From positions 42,278,348 to 42,342,347 of the forward strand of contig NC_134825.1 in NCBI RefSeq assembly GCF_004210375.1: a stretch of 64,000 nucleotides of DNA, written 5' to 3'. Source of the DNA: Tachypleus tridentatus (lineage: Eukaryota > Arthropoda > Merostomata > Xiphosura > Limulidae). Made by a program: the position numbers and the translations under genes. Shown piece after piece: positions 24,352-37,900 of the stretch; positions within the stretch are counted from its first letter, which is position 1, and the number at the start of each line of letters is the position of its first letter. Below the pieces are notes generated by a model. That model ran no database searches. It saw nothing but the letters and a program-made list of their open reading frames with translations, and was not told the origin of the DNA.

Positions 24352-24425
24352 TCACAGGCTGTGTAGTTCTGCAGTTTCTAGTGCTGATTCATAGTGACGT
24401 TTACCATCCAAGTACAGCATGGCCT
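24352..24425 (-). CDS. ACOT9: ACOT9 terminal exon
   Basis: Acceptor TTGTAATATAG. It takes one carried base and encodes AMLYLDGKRHYESALETAEL and HSL, then TGA (24352-24354). The LDGKRHY motif matches the family C-terminus (LDGQRHF in human). Confidence 0.92.
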
Positions 24426-25920
24426 CTATATTACAAATAAAAAAATGAACGATCATACAAACTGACTGAAAAACCACACTAATGTTTCTGAAAAAATCTT
24501 ATGGGATTATCCTTGTTTGCATTCATGTATACTTATCATGTGCATAAATTATAAGATTATAATAATACTAGGTACACTTATATAGAACCTATATTTGATC
24601 AGTCTGTTGTGTTGGCCAACAAAAGGGGTAAATTTGTTAAAACACAAATATTCCAATACATATGATGAAACAAACTGTAGGGATATGCAACAATTTTGAC
24701 AAAAAGAATGTGCTATAAGACTTGTGTTTTGTTACTGAATTAATTATATGCCTCCACACTTTCACTAATCAGTCAAATCTTAACGTTGTGGATGTGACAA
24801 GACTGATTTGTTGTGAATTGGAGACAATGATCAAATGTGGAAAATTTTTAAATATTCCAACAGAAAGGAAAGGGTAGATGCAACTACAAACCAAGTTGGC
24901 TTACAAAGAGTTCAAGAGATAAAATTAGAGAAAAGCACAATAAATTTATAAAATTTAAATTCACTGGTGAGACACGAAATCAAAAACCATGAATGAAAAA
25001 AGACTGGCTGAAAAACGAAAATTAACAGTAGTGATTTCTTTAAATATATTAATTGTTGTCTTTCCTTCAAAATGTTATTGAACTATTTTATGAATTTATG
25101 TTGATAAGTTTGACATCAAACTGTAGATTATAATTCAAATCTTAGTATTATGCATTAGATAATTTCTTAATTAAACAGTAAATATTAAAATAATGCACCT
25201 AAATATCAATTTTTGTGAGTCATGTGGTATGATGTTGAATGCAACACAGCTTTAAATTAGATGTTTTTAATGTTGAAATACTAAGTCTTTTGTTCCTTAT
25301 AAATTAGAAACTCAACTTATTAATATTGAAAAACTAGAATTTAAAATAAGCATTTCATATCTTTTTATTTTGCTGAGATATGACTTATATACTGAATCAA
25401 TCACAGCAGCCCCCTTCTTCACTTTCTATTTTTGAAACACCCCCTCATACACACTTACTTCAATGTATAACATGTAAATAATTAATCAATAGCTTAGAAT
25501 GCTCCCCTTGTGGTCCTCTGAGCCCTTTTAATCTGTGAAAAGGCTACCTCATTCTTTTGAATCAAGATTTCAAAGAGGTAGGTTGTGCCTTTAGAATGCC
25601 TCCTAGTGGTTTTCTCAGCCATTTTAATCTGTTGAAAGGCTACCTCATTTTTTTGAATCTAGATTTCAATAGGGTAGGTTGTGTCTTTAGTCAGCTCAAA
25701 ATTTCACATATTTTTTTTACCTAAATACATCTTGGTTAGTGAGCTTGATAAATTATAGTGGAATTCTATAATATCAATACAGTAAGTTATGATTTCTTGG
25801 TGATTCAACTGTATATATAAAACCTAAAAAAATATTTCACACTTCATATCCTTCATGTGCAAAATTTTAACACTCCTTGAAAAGACGTTTCTAGTCCTGA
25901 TTTCTCCAAGCCCGTTCCCC

Positions 25921-25955
<35 letters not shown>

Positions 25956-28900
25956 TGGGAATCTCATTAATCCATTCATTAATGGATTTAAATGGAAATT
26001 TCATTTAAATACAAAATTATTAGCCTAATATTAATAACCTTTCAAGTTGCTCTGGGGCCTATTAGGCCCCACTTTTCATAGGAGTGTTAAAAAGCTTAGC
26101 AACCTAAGTTCAACACCATCAAAAGTCAAAGCTAGAAGAGATAATTGTCTGCTTTACTTCTTTATTTACTGTTCTATATTTCAAGAAAAACAAGTTTCAT
26201 AAATGACTTTGAAACAGTAATAATCTATATACATATATAATGTATAATAATTGAAATTTGACTATATTACAAAATACTAGAACACTACAATACAGCCAAG
26301 ACAGGGACACTTTGCAACACAAAAGGACAGTTTTATATTATTGTATACAGTAACATAAGTGCATGCACTGGGTGAATACAAGCATGAATGGAATATTAAT
26401 AAAATAATAATTGTTATTTTGAATTAAGCTCAAAGCTATATAATAGGCTTTACAAGCTGGTTAAAAAACGACTAGGTGGTTTAAATAACGATCAGACTTC
26501 CGATATAGACAGTATTTCCTCAAAGGTCTTCAAGAAGTTTGGATATGTAAACCACTTGCTACTTTCATTTTTTTTAAGTCCACGAATAGTGGGCAGGTGC
26601 CAGAGGATTGGAACTTAACTAATGTCACTCTTCTTTTCAATGAATCTAATAAAAATGTTCCCAATAATTACATACCCATTAGTTTTACAACATTCATGAG
26701 AAAGTTTTGGAAATTCTGATAAAAGATGCTTTGTAAAGTCATTTGACAAAGTTCAGAATTTTATTGGATAGTCCACATGGTTTCACTAAGGGAAAATTTT
26801 GCCTTAAAAATTTTCTGTGAATAAGCTGGCATTTCTGGATTTTCAGAAAACATTTGACAAGATGCCTCATAAAAGGCTGGTAAAAGTAATTTCTATAGAT
26901 GTGGTGGATAACATAGCAAATTGGATTGAAGAGTGGTTGAATGGAAAAAATCAGACAATTGTTACAAATGGAGTTCACTCAAACTGTATTAATGTAGAGT
27001 ACTTCAAGTCTCAATCTTGAGAACTTTGCTATTTTTGATTCAGATGAAGGAATGGTCAATGAATTACTTATATTTTCTAATGATAAGGGTTTTGGGTGGT
27101 GTTAGCTACAAGGAAGATGTTAATGATTTAAAAAAGGATTTAAATCATTTAGTGAGTTGAGAAAAATAAATGGCAGATGGGTTTTAATTATGATAAATGA
27201 AAGATATTGTGTGTGGTTTAGCATAATTTGAATAAGTGTAACTTGCATTGGAATAACATTAACAGTGTTATGAAAGAAAGGAGTCTTGGTACAATGGTTG
27301 ATCAGTCTCTTGAGCTATATAAGCAATGTGCTGTTGCTACTGGTAGGGCAAATGGAGTTTTACATTGTATTTACAGAAATACTGAATACAGGTCTAAAGA
27401 GGTTATAATTTCATTGTATTGGTCACTGCTTAGATCATATTTGGAGCAGTGTTCAGCTTTGACATCCTTACCAAAGAAAGGATGTTGAATTACTAAAATT
27501 GGTTCAGAGAAGGATTATTAGAATGGTGGCTGGATGAAAGGGTTTTCATATGAAGTGATGTTGAAATGTCTCAAATTGTTTTCTCTTGAAAAAAGAAGAG
27601 TTAAAGGGGATGTAATTGAGGTGTTTAACATTTTAAATGGAATCAATAATATTGATGCATCAAGTTTTTTCATATTTAAAAGTGAGAATAGTAGGACTAC
27701 AGGACATATCAATTTTGGCAGAGTGGGGGTCATCTTTGGATAAGACAGTTATATTTTCTAACAGTGTGGATGGCCTTTGGAATTAGTTGTCTTCTGATGT
27801 TGTGGAAGCAGTAAATTTAAGCGAGTTTAAGAGAAAGTTTGATAATTACGTGATTGATAAGGTTTTTCTTTAATTTTTTTTTAAAATTTACTTATTTGTT
27901 TAAATTTAGTTTAGAGGATGAGACAGCCAAAGTGGACCAACAAGACCCTTGTTGTCACAAAATGTTACGTTATATTATAATCAAACTATTGTATCTTATA
28001 TACACTCATATTCTAAGGTATTTTTATATTACATATTTTATTACAAACCAAACATGACTAATCATAAATTGTATTACGGTAATGAATGTTGACAAATGTA
28101 ATCAAAATAAGCTGAATTGGATAAGAAATTACAAGCTAACAGAAAAAAGAAAAACAAGGCAGTTCAAGGAAATTATGTTAATTTGGCTAAAATCCACATA
28201 CCCTGCTAATGTTGCATGTAGATGAACAGAACAGTAACGGTATACTTTTGTGTTGCACATTTCTAAGTTGTTCTAATAGTTTATTATAACTCATTATAAT
28301 GTAAAAATACTTTCTGATACCACAAACTATTATAATTCAGTACTGTGCAAGAATACAGGAACTAGGTCATTAGTGGTGCTTGCCAATTAATCAATCAATA
28401 GCCTCATTAATTAACTACATTTAATTAGTCCATTTGTACAGTGTTACTCAAATTATAATACTTATAAAAGTTACTGATGAATGAAGCTATTTTTCTACTT
28501 AGCAGTTTAAAAAAAATATGACAGTAGGCATTTCCAAACAGTTGTCTTCCCTTTAGTCAGTTTGAGAAAAATAAGTAGAAAAAAGAAGGTTTTGTCAAAC
28601 AGTTGACTTCCTTCTAAGTCAGCAGTTCAAAATTATTGACAGTGACAAATAACATTAATAATAAAAAAAGGACAAAGAAGATTGATAGCAATGGGAACTG
28701 AACTCAAAACCTTTGAATCACTAGCCCCTTAAATACTTCAAATAACCAAAGTTGAATGAATTTGAAGTAAAACAATAAATCATAAGACAAAAATTGGGCA
28801 AAGCACAGGAAAAACCATTCTGATTATTTGGATAGTTAGAATAATAAAAAATAGCAATAATAGGAAACCATAATTCCTATTAGCTTATTATTTTTTTGAT

Positions 28901-31900
28901 AAAAGATTTAATTTTAACTTCAAGTAATCAGTTTTTAGAACAATTGAAAACAATAACAATGAGAAACACTAGGTTTGATTAATTGATTAAAGGCATTAAC
29001 TAATGTAATCACTGTTCATATGTATCCCACTAAATCATTGAACCCTGTATAGCTTATTATCATGTCAGTTTATCTTGTTATTTTATACAATAGCCTATCA
29101 TTACATACTGCCATGTAATAATATGTACTAACTGATGCCTTAACCTATTATAACTCATTGTCATGTGACAATAGAATCAGATGCACTATTTGAAAATTAT
29201 AGCAAGAGATTACCATGATATGACCGTGGTATTATACGAGGCAGTAACTCATCTCCTCTTGAAGTAAAAGTAAAATGGAACGTATTAGTTGTTTCTTCTC
29301 TTCCCTTTTCAGGGTCCTTCACAGAAGCATGAACTCGCACTTGCATGTCCCTGTCTTTAACATACACAACCTAGCAAAACATAAAATCATTTGGTAATTT
29401 TTTTTGGAAATGTGCAGTATGAGTACATTATATTAATACATCATTTTTTTACACTTGTACATGGATAAAGTTAACATTTACTTTAACTGAAAATGTATTT
29501 CCAATACATAGTCCCCCTTTCATAAAGAATAGCTCAATCCCTTGCATATTTGCTTATGAGATTTGCATGCCACTATCTATATCATGCCCACAAATCACCT
29601 ATTTAATGTGAATTACACTTGAGTATGATGACATGATCATGAGACAATAGCCCTCCACCAATAGGAAGGTGACACAGATTCCTTGCACAGTCACACCCCT
29701 TAAGTGCTTGCAATCAAAATAACTTCATTCTTAGACTAGACAAGAAGAAAGTGCACCAGAAGTGGGAAGGATGTTTAGGAAGGTGTGAAGAGGTATTTAA
29801 ATGAAAATGTTAACTTCTGAGACAATAACTCATATCCACATATATAAGAGCTGGAATCTAAGATTAATACAGTAAAGCCAGAGCAAATATTAAACCTTGA
29901 TGACCTCCTTCCTGAATTGGTCTGAAGAGAAAAACCATGAAGCACAACATCCAATGAAAGACGCTCTATAGCAACACCCCTGTAGGAGACTGCATCACAT
30001 TTTGACCAGGGTATATTCTATTCTAGGGAGGATAAAAAGGAATGGAAAAAGAACTTCAAGTGTCACAGGGAAGAGTGGAATATTTTGTATGATCAACTGA
30101 GCATAAACACATTCTCAAAGTGACATTTTCATTCAGATACAAACTTAAGTCTGATAAAGAAACAACTGTAAAAAGATGGAAATCCATTTAAGGGGTGGCA
30201 GAGGGATTGACACCATTGATTTGGAAAAGTCAAGCCACTAAGCCAAGTTCTCAAGAAGAGACAACAAGAAGGTGGATATTTATGTAGACTAAAGGAATTA
30301 GTGTTTCTTGTGAAGACACTCCTCAAATGTAAATAAACCTCACATGTGAAAATACATGAAACAGAAGCTAAGACTCCTTCCCCCACTAAGCGCATAAGAG
30401 ATCTCAAAGACTGGGAATCAAGGAACAAAAAAACACTGTTAAAAAAGTACCTAGAGCAAACCCTGATGGGGATACAGCTGGTCAAAACCATCACCATATT
30501 GGTCATGTTCAAACTGAAGAGAAAGAACGCCAGCCAAATTGATAGGAGGAGGAGGTTCTGTATGCATTAGGGAACCTACAACTCATTTAATGATAGCTGC
30601 AATGTCCTCCATGGTGAACAAGCTTCCAGTTGCTACAAGTCCCATGGTAGTAAATCATCTGAGATAAACTGAGATAAATTATACTGTATATGATTGAAAA
30701 ACTACTAAAAAATGAAAAGGCCACCTGGTTATGTAGAAACAAGAATGAACAGATAAAATCCACATAATTATGGAATGTCATATAACAGATGAATAAAACT
30801 CAGATGGGGAAGAGAAACAGGAACAAACAGACAAACAACAAAACACACATATCTAAAGAGAAACAGAAAGAGACAAGGATAAATATTTAACTTTGTGGAA
30901 AGTCAACCAACAGATAAGCAACACTCAGACAAGAAAGGATAACAGGTAATCAATAAATCCTAACTTGGCATAAAAAACTGGAACAAATAATGATGAAACA
31001 CAAAAAAGTGATATGAAATGAGAGTACACAAGGATAAAACTTTCTTAATGAAGTAAATGAACAATAAATGAAGAAAAAGCCACATGTGAAAGGAGTACAA
31101 ATAAACAGATAAAAGTTACCATAGCACTCAGAAACAAACATAAACAAGAGATAAAAACCTTAACCGACCACCATAGAGAAATGAGAATGCATAAAAATAA
31201 ATTCCACCAAATCAAGAGATGTAAAGAATAAGGAGAAAACCTACAAATTCATTTTGAAATAAAAAACAAGAAACAGAAATACAAAGGCAAAACCCACATT
31301 ATCAGTAATAGTGCATTATAAATATGGCACAAAAGCAAGTACACATGAAACCACGTACAAGATAAGAAAATATATGTGAAACTCAAATGAGAATGTGCTG
31401 AAACTGAGATACAGTAAAATAACAAACACATGAAACACACCTGAGCATGAAGATATAGGAGTGATCCTATCTCCACTGGTTGACGAAACCAAATATCATC
31501 CACGTTTACAATGACAGGCCTTGTTTTACTGTTCAAATATATATTTTATTAAGTATTAATATAAATAAAATATGAATAATATATATATTTAATATATGTC
31601 AATGCTAAAGAAAATACTGTAAGAATAGAGTTTAACAATAACCTTCAGTAGTGTGATAAACATACTCATATAAGCAGCCAAGTACCAATACATCTTCTTG
31701 AACCACACACTGTTTTTTAATCATATAAATTTCAAATAAATACACTTTAATCTACTTCATATTCAAAAATAGAATGTCATTTTCACTATCTAATACTGAT
31801 TATTACTGACATTACAGCATTTGAACCTCTCATACATAAACACATTCTTTCACAATTCATAAACATGACTGAAAAAAACACACTTAACATGGGACATTAC

Positions 31901-34900
31901 ACATTTTATAAAGATGTTTATATCACCCCAAAACATTATAGGTACTTAAGTTTATGGGGAATAAAAGATAAGTTTTATATACAGTTGTAGTAGTTCTAAT
32001 ATTTAACAGTATACTGAAATAAATGAGCCTTAAATATCTCATAAAAAACCTTTCAACAATTATACAGAATTAATGAAAAATACTAAACAAGATCATAAAT
32101 GTAATAGGGTCTCTAGCAAACACAAAGGCAGTAAAAAAATGCATAAATGATACATTTGCAAACAGAGTGAGGAATTATTTACACAAAATATGCTAAATTA
32201 AATCTACATTGATCATTAAAACAAACTTATGTTGTTTTATCAACTCTATTAGTTTATTGAATCCACTCACACAGATTACACCTATGTACTTTAAAGGCAA
32301 AAAAGAAAAAAATTGATCTATATTTCAGTTCATAGGAGTTTTAGTGTTAAAGATACTGGTTTTGCAGTGAAAGGTTAAATCTATATAAAATATCAGTAAC
32401 AAAGAATGTCATATCATTAAAGTATCTTTGTGATATTAAAACACTTCTTTCAACTGTACTAGATTATTTCATGTTTTCTTTGAATGAATATACAAAATTT
32501 TAAAGAAATTAAATTGCAGAAATATGTAATATACATATTACTTTTTTAAATATTTGACATTTATGTAAAAAAACATACTTGTGATCTGGAAACAAGTTAC
32601 AAAAGTTTTTAAACAATAGCTTAATAAAGAATCTTTAATTATTAGGTTGTACAGATGGCAAAAGAGATTATAGTATGATTATTTTTTAAAATAGAAATAA
32701 GGCTTTGGTCAGTTCCACATACAATGCAAAAGGGTTTAAAACAAAAGCAAGTTATTTATACATATTGGCTTCCCAGTGTGGCTAAGTGGAGCATAAATCA
32801 CAACTAACCTATAGACATATGCCAAAGTCCAAGCTAGCTCATAAGCTTGCCGCATAAGAAAGCCACCAAATATCTTGTTGTACAGGTTTCTCTCCTGCAT
32901 GTCATGATGAGAGTTTACAAAAAAATATCAAATATCATTTATATAACATAAAAAACAAACAGTTTTAATCTATAGTTTTTAATATTAAAACAAGAGTAAA
33001 GAATGATATTGGTTTGGTTGAATATCCACATGTCATTGTAAAGAAAGTCAAAGTTTTATAGGAAATATAAGAGAAATGTGCACTAATTAAAGAAAATATA
33101 TTAAGTAAATTTGAAAAACAAATAACATTACTATTGTACATGTACTTATCAAAGACAGAAGTTTTATGAAGGAATGAAGATTGAAACTGGCCTAAAGCTT
33201 TTATCCAAAACATGGCGTGTGATCGTGGTGATGTAAATGTCAAAATTAAAACACTGGTAGGCAGCATACTTCTGAACTTTTGAGTTAAGATAAGCTTCAT
33301 CACAAAAACTCCTTCGATGGAAAACCAGCATGTCCAACTTTGGGATGTTCTTCAAATCCCTCTCAACAATAACTCTTTGTGAGGAATTCATTATATTTTG
33401 AAGTAGATATTTCCATCAAGATGTACCCAGAATGTAGCTTCTTGACTGATTTAGGAGAACCAGTTAGCCCCTCTAATCCCATCTGAATAAAAAAGGGAGA
33501 CATCTGCCCTAAAGTTTTGTCTGACAAAGAATGCAGTATCAGAAAATGAGGTATAGGTGTAGAATGAAGTGGAGACTGCTGTTCAAAGTCTTTAAGATAT
33601 GGTTATTTATCCATAAGCTGTTTATTATTATTTTATTTTTATTTGGGGAGTCCATAACGAAAGAAGAAAGATTCAGTGCCCATTGACCCCACCCATCATG
33701 GAATCCTACAAGAGGATGTACTAGAATGCCAAACAAGGGTACTGCAGTAATACTAGGGTTTCATGAGCAGTATACCCAATCAATACATTAGACACAATGT
33801 CCACAACACCCATTGAGAATGCCAAACAGGACCAGCTGATTGATCCTTAGGAAGCCATTTCAAAGCCACCTGTCTAAAGAAATTCAAGGCCAAAGTAATG
33901 TTACTTGAAACTAATTAAAAGCAGCAACTTTTTTAACCATGTTTAATGAATATCACACTTATTTATTCAAGTTTACTTTGTAGCATGGTATAAGTGAAGA
34001 CAATAATTTACACATTTAATACAAGTTAATATGTTTTAAATTTCTAACATTAAAGTTCTACAGCAGCAAATTTACATCAGTAACAAACATTTGGCAAGCA
34101 CACGTTAAATACGCTTATGCCATATTTCCTTATCTAGAATCAAGTAAATGGCAAACATATTTAATTGCACTGAGCTTTATGTTGAGAGAAAAAAGATATT
34201 GCATATGAGATTGATAGATGGGCAAACAAGTTGGCTTAAGCAGGATGTGAAACAAATTATATCTAAATTTTATGTTGATGATAAGTAAATTAGAGTTCTG
34301 TCTGCAATATAAAAGATTATTCCATTTTTATAGTGACAAGTTACTTCTACAAGTGTGTCTCTTGAGATAGACATTTGGCACGAATAACTGACTTTGTGTT
34401 TTTGTGCTCCGCAGGTATACTCATTTCTTTAAAGTTTCTTTAATAGTATTTGTTAGAATGTTTCACATATATAATTTTTAATTTTGATTATTGTACTTTC
34501 ACTATAAAGGTTGTTTTACATTAGTTAAATATACGTATTTAAAACTAGCCCAAGTCTTCCAAAATGGCTGAACCTTGTGATATATTATTGAGATTATGGC
34601 AGAAAATACCATTAACAGCAAGAATAGCCCACTGATGAAGCATGAATTTTTATCTCTACAAATAAGAACGTAAGAAAAGTATATTTAAGTGGTTATAACC
34701 ATCACTAAGGCCCAGTTAAAGTTTGGTTTATGTGGATAGTTTGCTCTGATTAGAAGTTAATAGCAATACTTCATGCAATAAATGCCTGGTAGCAAAAAAG
34801 TAAAGTACTTGAAAGACTGAGAGCAAAAGTTATTTTAAATTTATGAAAAATCTTTGCATTATGAGTTACTTTGATAGAGATGCGAAGCTATTAATTATGT

Positions 34901-37900
34901 TTTCTGTTACAAGTTGCAGAAAGGATCATCTGTCATCCATAGTAGAGTTTAAATACTATTATTTTGATTTTTGGATATCTTTCTCTTAATTCAGTAAGGT
35001 ATTTATAATGTACAGTTACATGTAGTAGATTGAGTAGTACTTTAAAAAATGAGTTTCTTGTGCTGTATTAAAACCTGAGATAACAGTCTTAGAAATGCAT
35101 GTTATTAACAACACAGAAAACTAATTGTGTGTTCCTTAACACACCAAATATAATAAACCTTTAGAGACTTGTGTGCACAGCTTATCATTATCAATATCTC
35201 AACAAATGGTATATGTTGAAAAAGTTTTTTTATTATTGGCCAAATAATTTTCACTGATGTTATTTACTTCAGATACCTATGAAAAACTCTTAGGAATTTT
35301 ACTAAAGACATGTAAAACACATGAAATAAAAATAGCAGTTACAGTACAACTGTTACAGACAAAATGGTTTATTCTCCATTAATAAATTCTGTTAATGATG
35401 TACATCTATAGGAATAAAAAATACTCACTTACCTGAGGATGACAAATAATCACATTCTTTAGCTTAGCATCTTCCATCCACATGGAACAGGGTGGTAAGA
35501 CTCTTATCTTAAATGTGTGAGCTCTAAACAACATTCAACTGCTTTTTAGTTATAATGGTTATATAACTATTCTATATATGAATAGCTAAAAGCCATTTAA
35601 ACAATAAAAGTAGTTAAACATGCAATACCTATTAGATTCATTACCAGCTAAAGGTATTATACTCTAGGTTTCTTCTTTTTTTGTTCTGGTCTTCAGAGAT
35701 CACATGGGGATGAAAATATTTGCACTAGTTTATTGACCAGGACTATCAACTCTCAAGTTCAAGTTACTAAAAGTTTCATAAGAATTAGCCCAGGGCTACT
35801 GTGCAAGAAATCTGTACATGTGTGTAAAATTCAACACTGTATTCAATTACTAAAAGTTACAAAGATGGTATCTGTTATATTTTCTTTGAACTGTATTACC
35901 AATGAAAAAAAACCAACAACAACAAAAGATTGATATCAACAACAAACTAATCCATTGCTAGTCTGTTATATAAATAAATGCATCTCAATTACTAACACAA
36001 ACTGAGATCTCCAAGTACTTAGTTTTATACTTATAATACCATTTATGTGTTTAATTTTGTGTAATTAGAATAGCTATTTTGAATGATACTACATGATGTA
36101 GTTGTGGTTGGGTAAAATGACTTACAGCTTTGCAGCCATTTTCCTAGGTATGACTGAAAAAAAGTTAGATTTTCTAAGTGTTTTGTCCCTGTCTGTCAGT
36201 TTTGATTTTGTCATATATGTAGACTGGATAACCTGTTCAGATATCTTATTTTTATATATTCTTAATTAAGATGTACTACTTTAAACACATCAGAAATACC
36301 AACGAGAAGACTGATTAACTTGCCCATACATTTTCCACCTGAGTCGCATATAATCTTTAGTTTTGCAATAATGCGTAAGGTGTCACTATCATGAAAATAA
36401 AAATATATTTATTATATGTTAATGATAATTTAGTCTTTATAGTGAAAAAGAAAAGAACAGCTGGGTTAGCACATTTCTTCTGGTTATTAGCCTCGTACAT
36501 CAATGAGTCAAATGTGTTGAATGATATGCTTGATGTACGTGGATGTACATCTTATTTCTACATACACTTACTTGTTAAAGTTATTATACAGTCTTCTACA
36601 GTTCTACATATATTTCTGACAATTAACAAAATTATTTAAACCATATTATTACACTGACACCTTAAATTAAAACCACACAATCTAATGATAGTTATAAAAT
36701 ATAAACAATTAAAATCACACTTTTCAGAGGTAAAATACAAAAGAATAAAATCTTTTTTAAAAATTTCACAAACAAAAATATAGTAAAAATATATATATAT
36801 ATAATTTATATTTGACTAATAATAAATGTGATTTACTACACTAATCTGTAAAACTTTCCATGAAAAATCTATTACTTTGTATATACGTGTGTTTTGTAGT
36901 AAAGCCACATCTAGCTATCTGCTGTATCCACCAAGACAACTGAACCCCTGATTTTAGCACTGTAACTCCACAGACTTGGTTCAATCCCATCATGAAACAT
37001 TTTGTGCATGATAAAAGCCATTTTACTTTTTAAGTTTCAATCAAAGAGTCTGAATCATATCTCAGACCCAATAATCAAAGGTTCTGCAATATCACATTTC
37101 ATAGATCTGTGTTGTATAACTATGGTAATATGGCATATTTGGAGTAATAGTAAAGGTAATACATGATAATAAATATAATGGGTTTTGTAGGTTTCAAAGG
37201 TTTTTTAAAAACTGTTGATTTGAGCAGTACCAGTTCTCATCAACCCAGAAAAGTCAGTATTAAAGAATAAAGTCCTTCATTTTGAAATGACTTTATATAA
37301 CAGAACATTTAAAGAAAATGAGGAATTGTTGGCTCACCTAGTCTGTTCCACCCACCTAACTATTAAAAGAAACCATCAAATTCAGCCATTATTATTCACA
37401 TATTTACCATGCCTTCTCTTAAACTCTCTTAAATTTATAGAGTCCACTGCACCTGAAGGCATCACATTCCTAAGACCAATTATCCTGTCTGCTAAAATAA
37501 AGTTGAATTAAAATAAATATTTCTACCATGTCAAAATGTATATTTGTGTTCTCTAGTCCTACCATTGAGTGCAGAAAAAAAAGTTTCAACAATATCACGT
37601 CCCTTTGCGATCTTAAACATCTCAATAAGATCCATTTAACTTTTCTTTTCTCAAGAGAAATTTTCAAAGGTCCTAACATATCCACATATGACAACTTTTC
37701 CATCCCAGGTAACATAGTAGTCTAACACTGAACCCTCTTTGAAAAATTCAATATCCTTCCTATGGTAAGGTGCCCAAGATTAAACACAATATTTCATACA
37801 TGGCCTAAACAGTGACCTATACAATGATACGATAACCTCTTTAGACGTGCTTTCAATACTCCTGTAAATACAAACAAAAATCTTATATACCCTACCACTG

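Larger units (their letters stand above)
25040..26390 (+). repeat. Dispersed repeat, copy 1 (unclassified)
   Basis: This intronic stretch aligns by eye, with many substitutions, to 42150-44400 in the same orientation. Shared landmarks are TTTTATTTTGCTGAGATATG (25365 and 43537), GCCATTTTAATCTGT, TCAACTGTATA followed by AAAACCTAAAAAAATATTTC-like sequence, AGATAATTGTCTGCTTTACT, and CAGTTTTATATTATTG. No coding capacity. It could be a non-autonomous transposon or a segmental duplication. It contains the TTAA-flanked insertion at 25871-26086, which copy 2 lacks. Confidence 0.75.

Noticed and set aside
25966..25990. Hairpin AATCCATTCATTAATGGATT at the edge of the 28S fragment
   Set aside because: Half of it is 28S sequence and the other half looks like a chance or repair-generated inverse. 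No separate function is supported.
30129..30512. 127-residue minus-strand open frame
   Set aside because: No domain resemblance, Cys/Phe/Ser-rich composition typical of antisense AT-rich intron DNA, no splice or promoter context.
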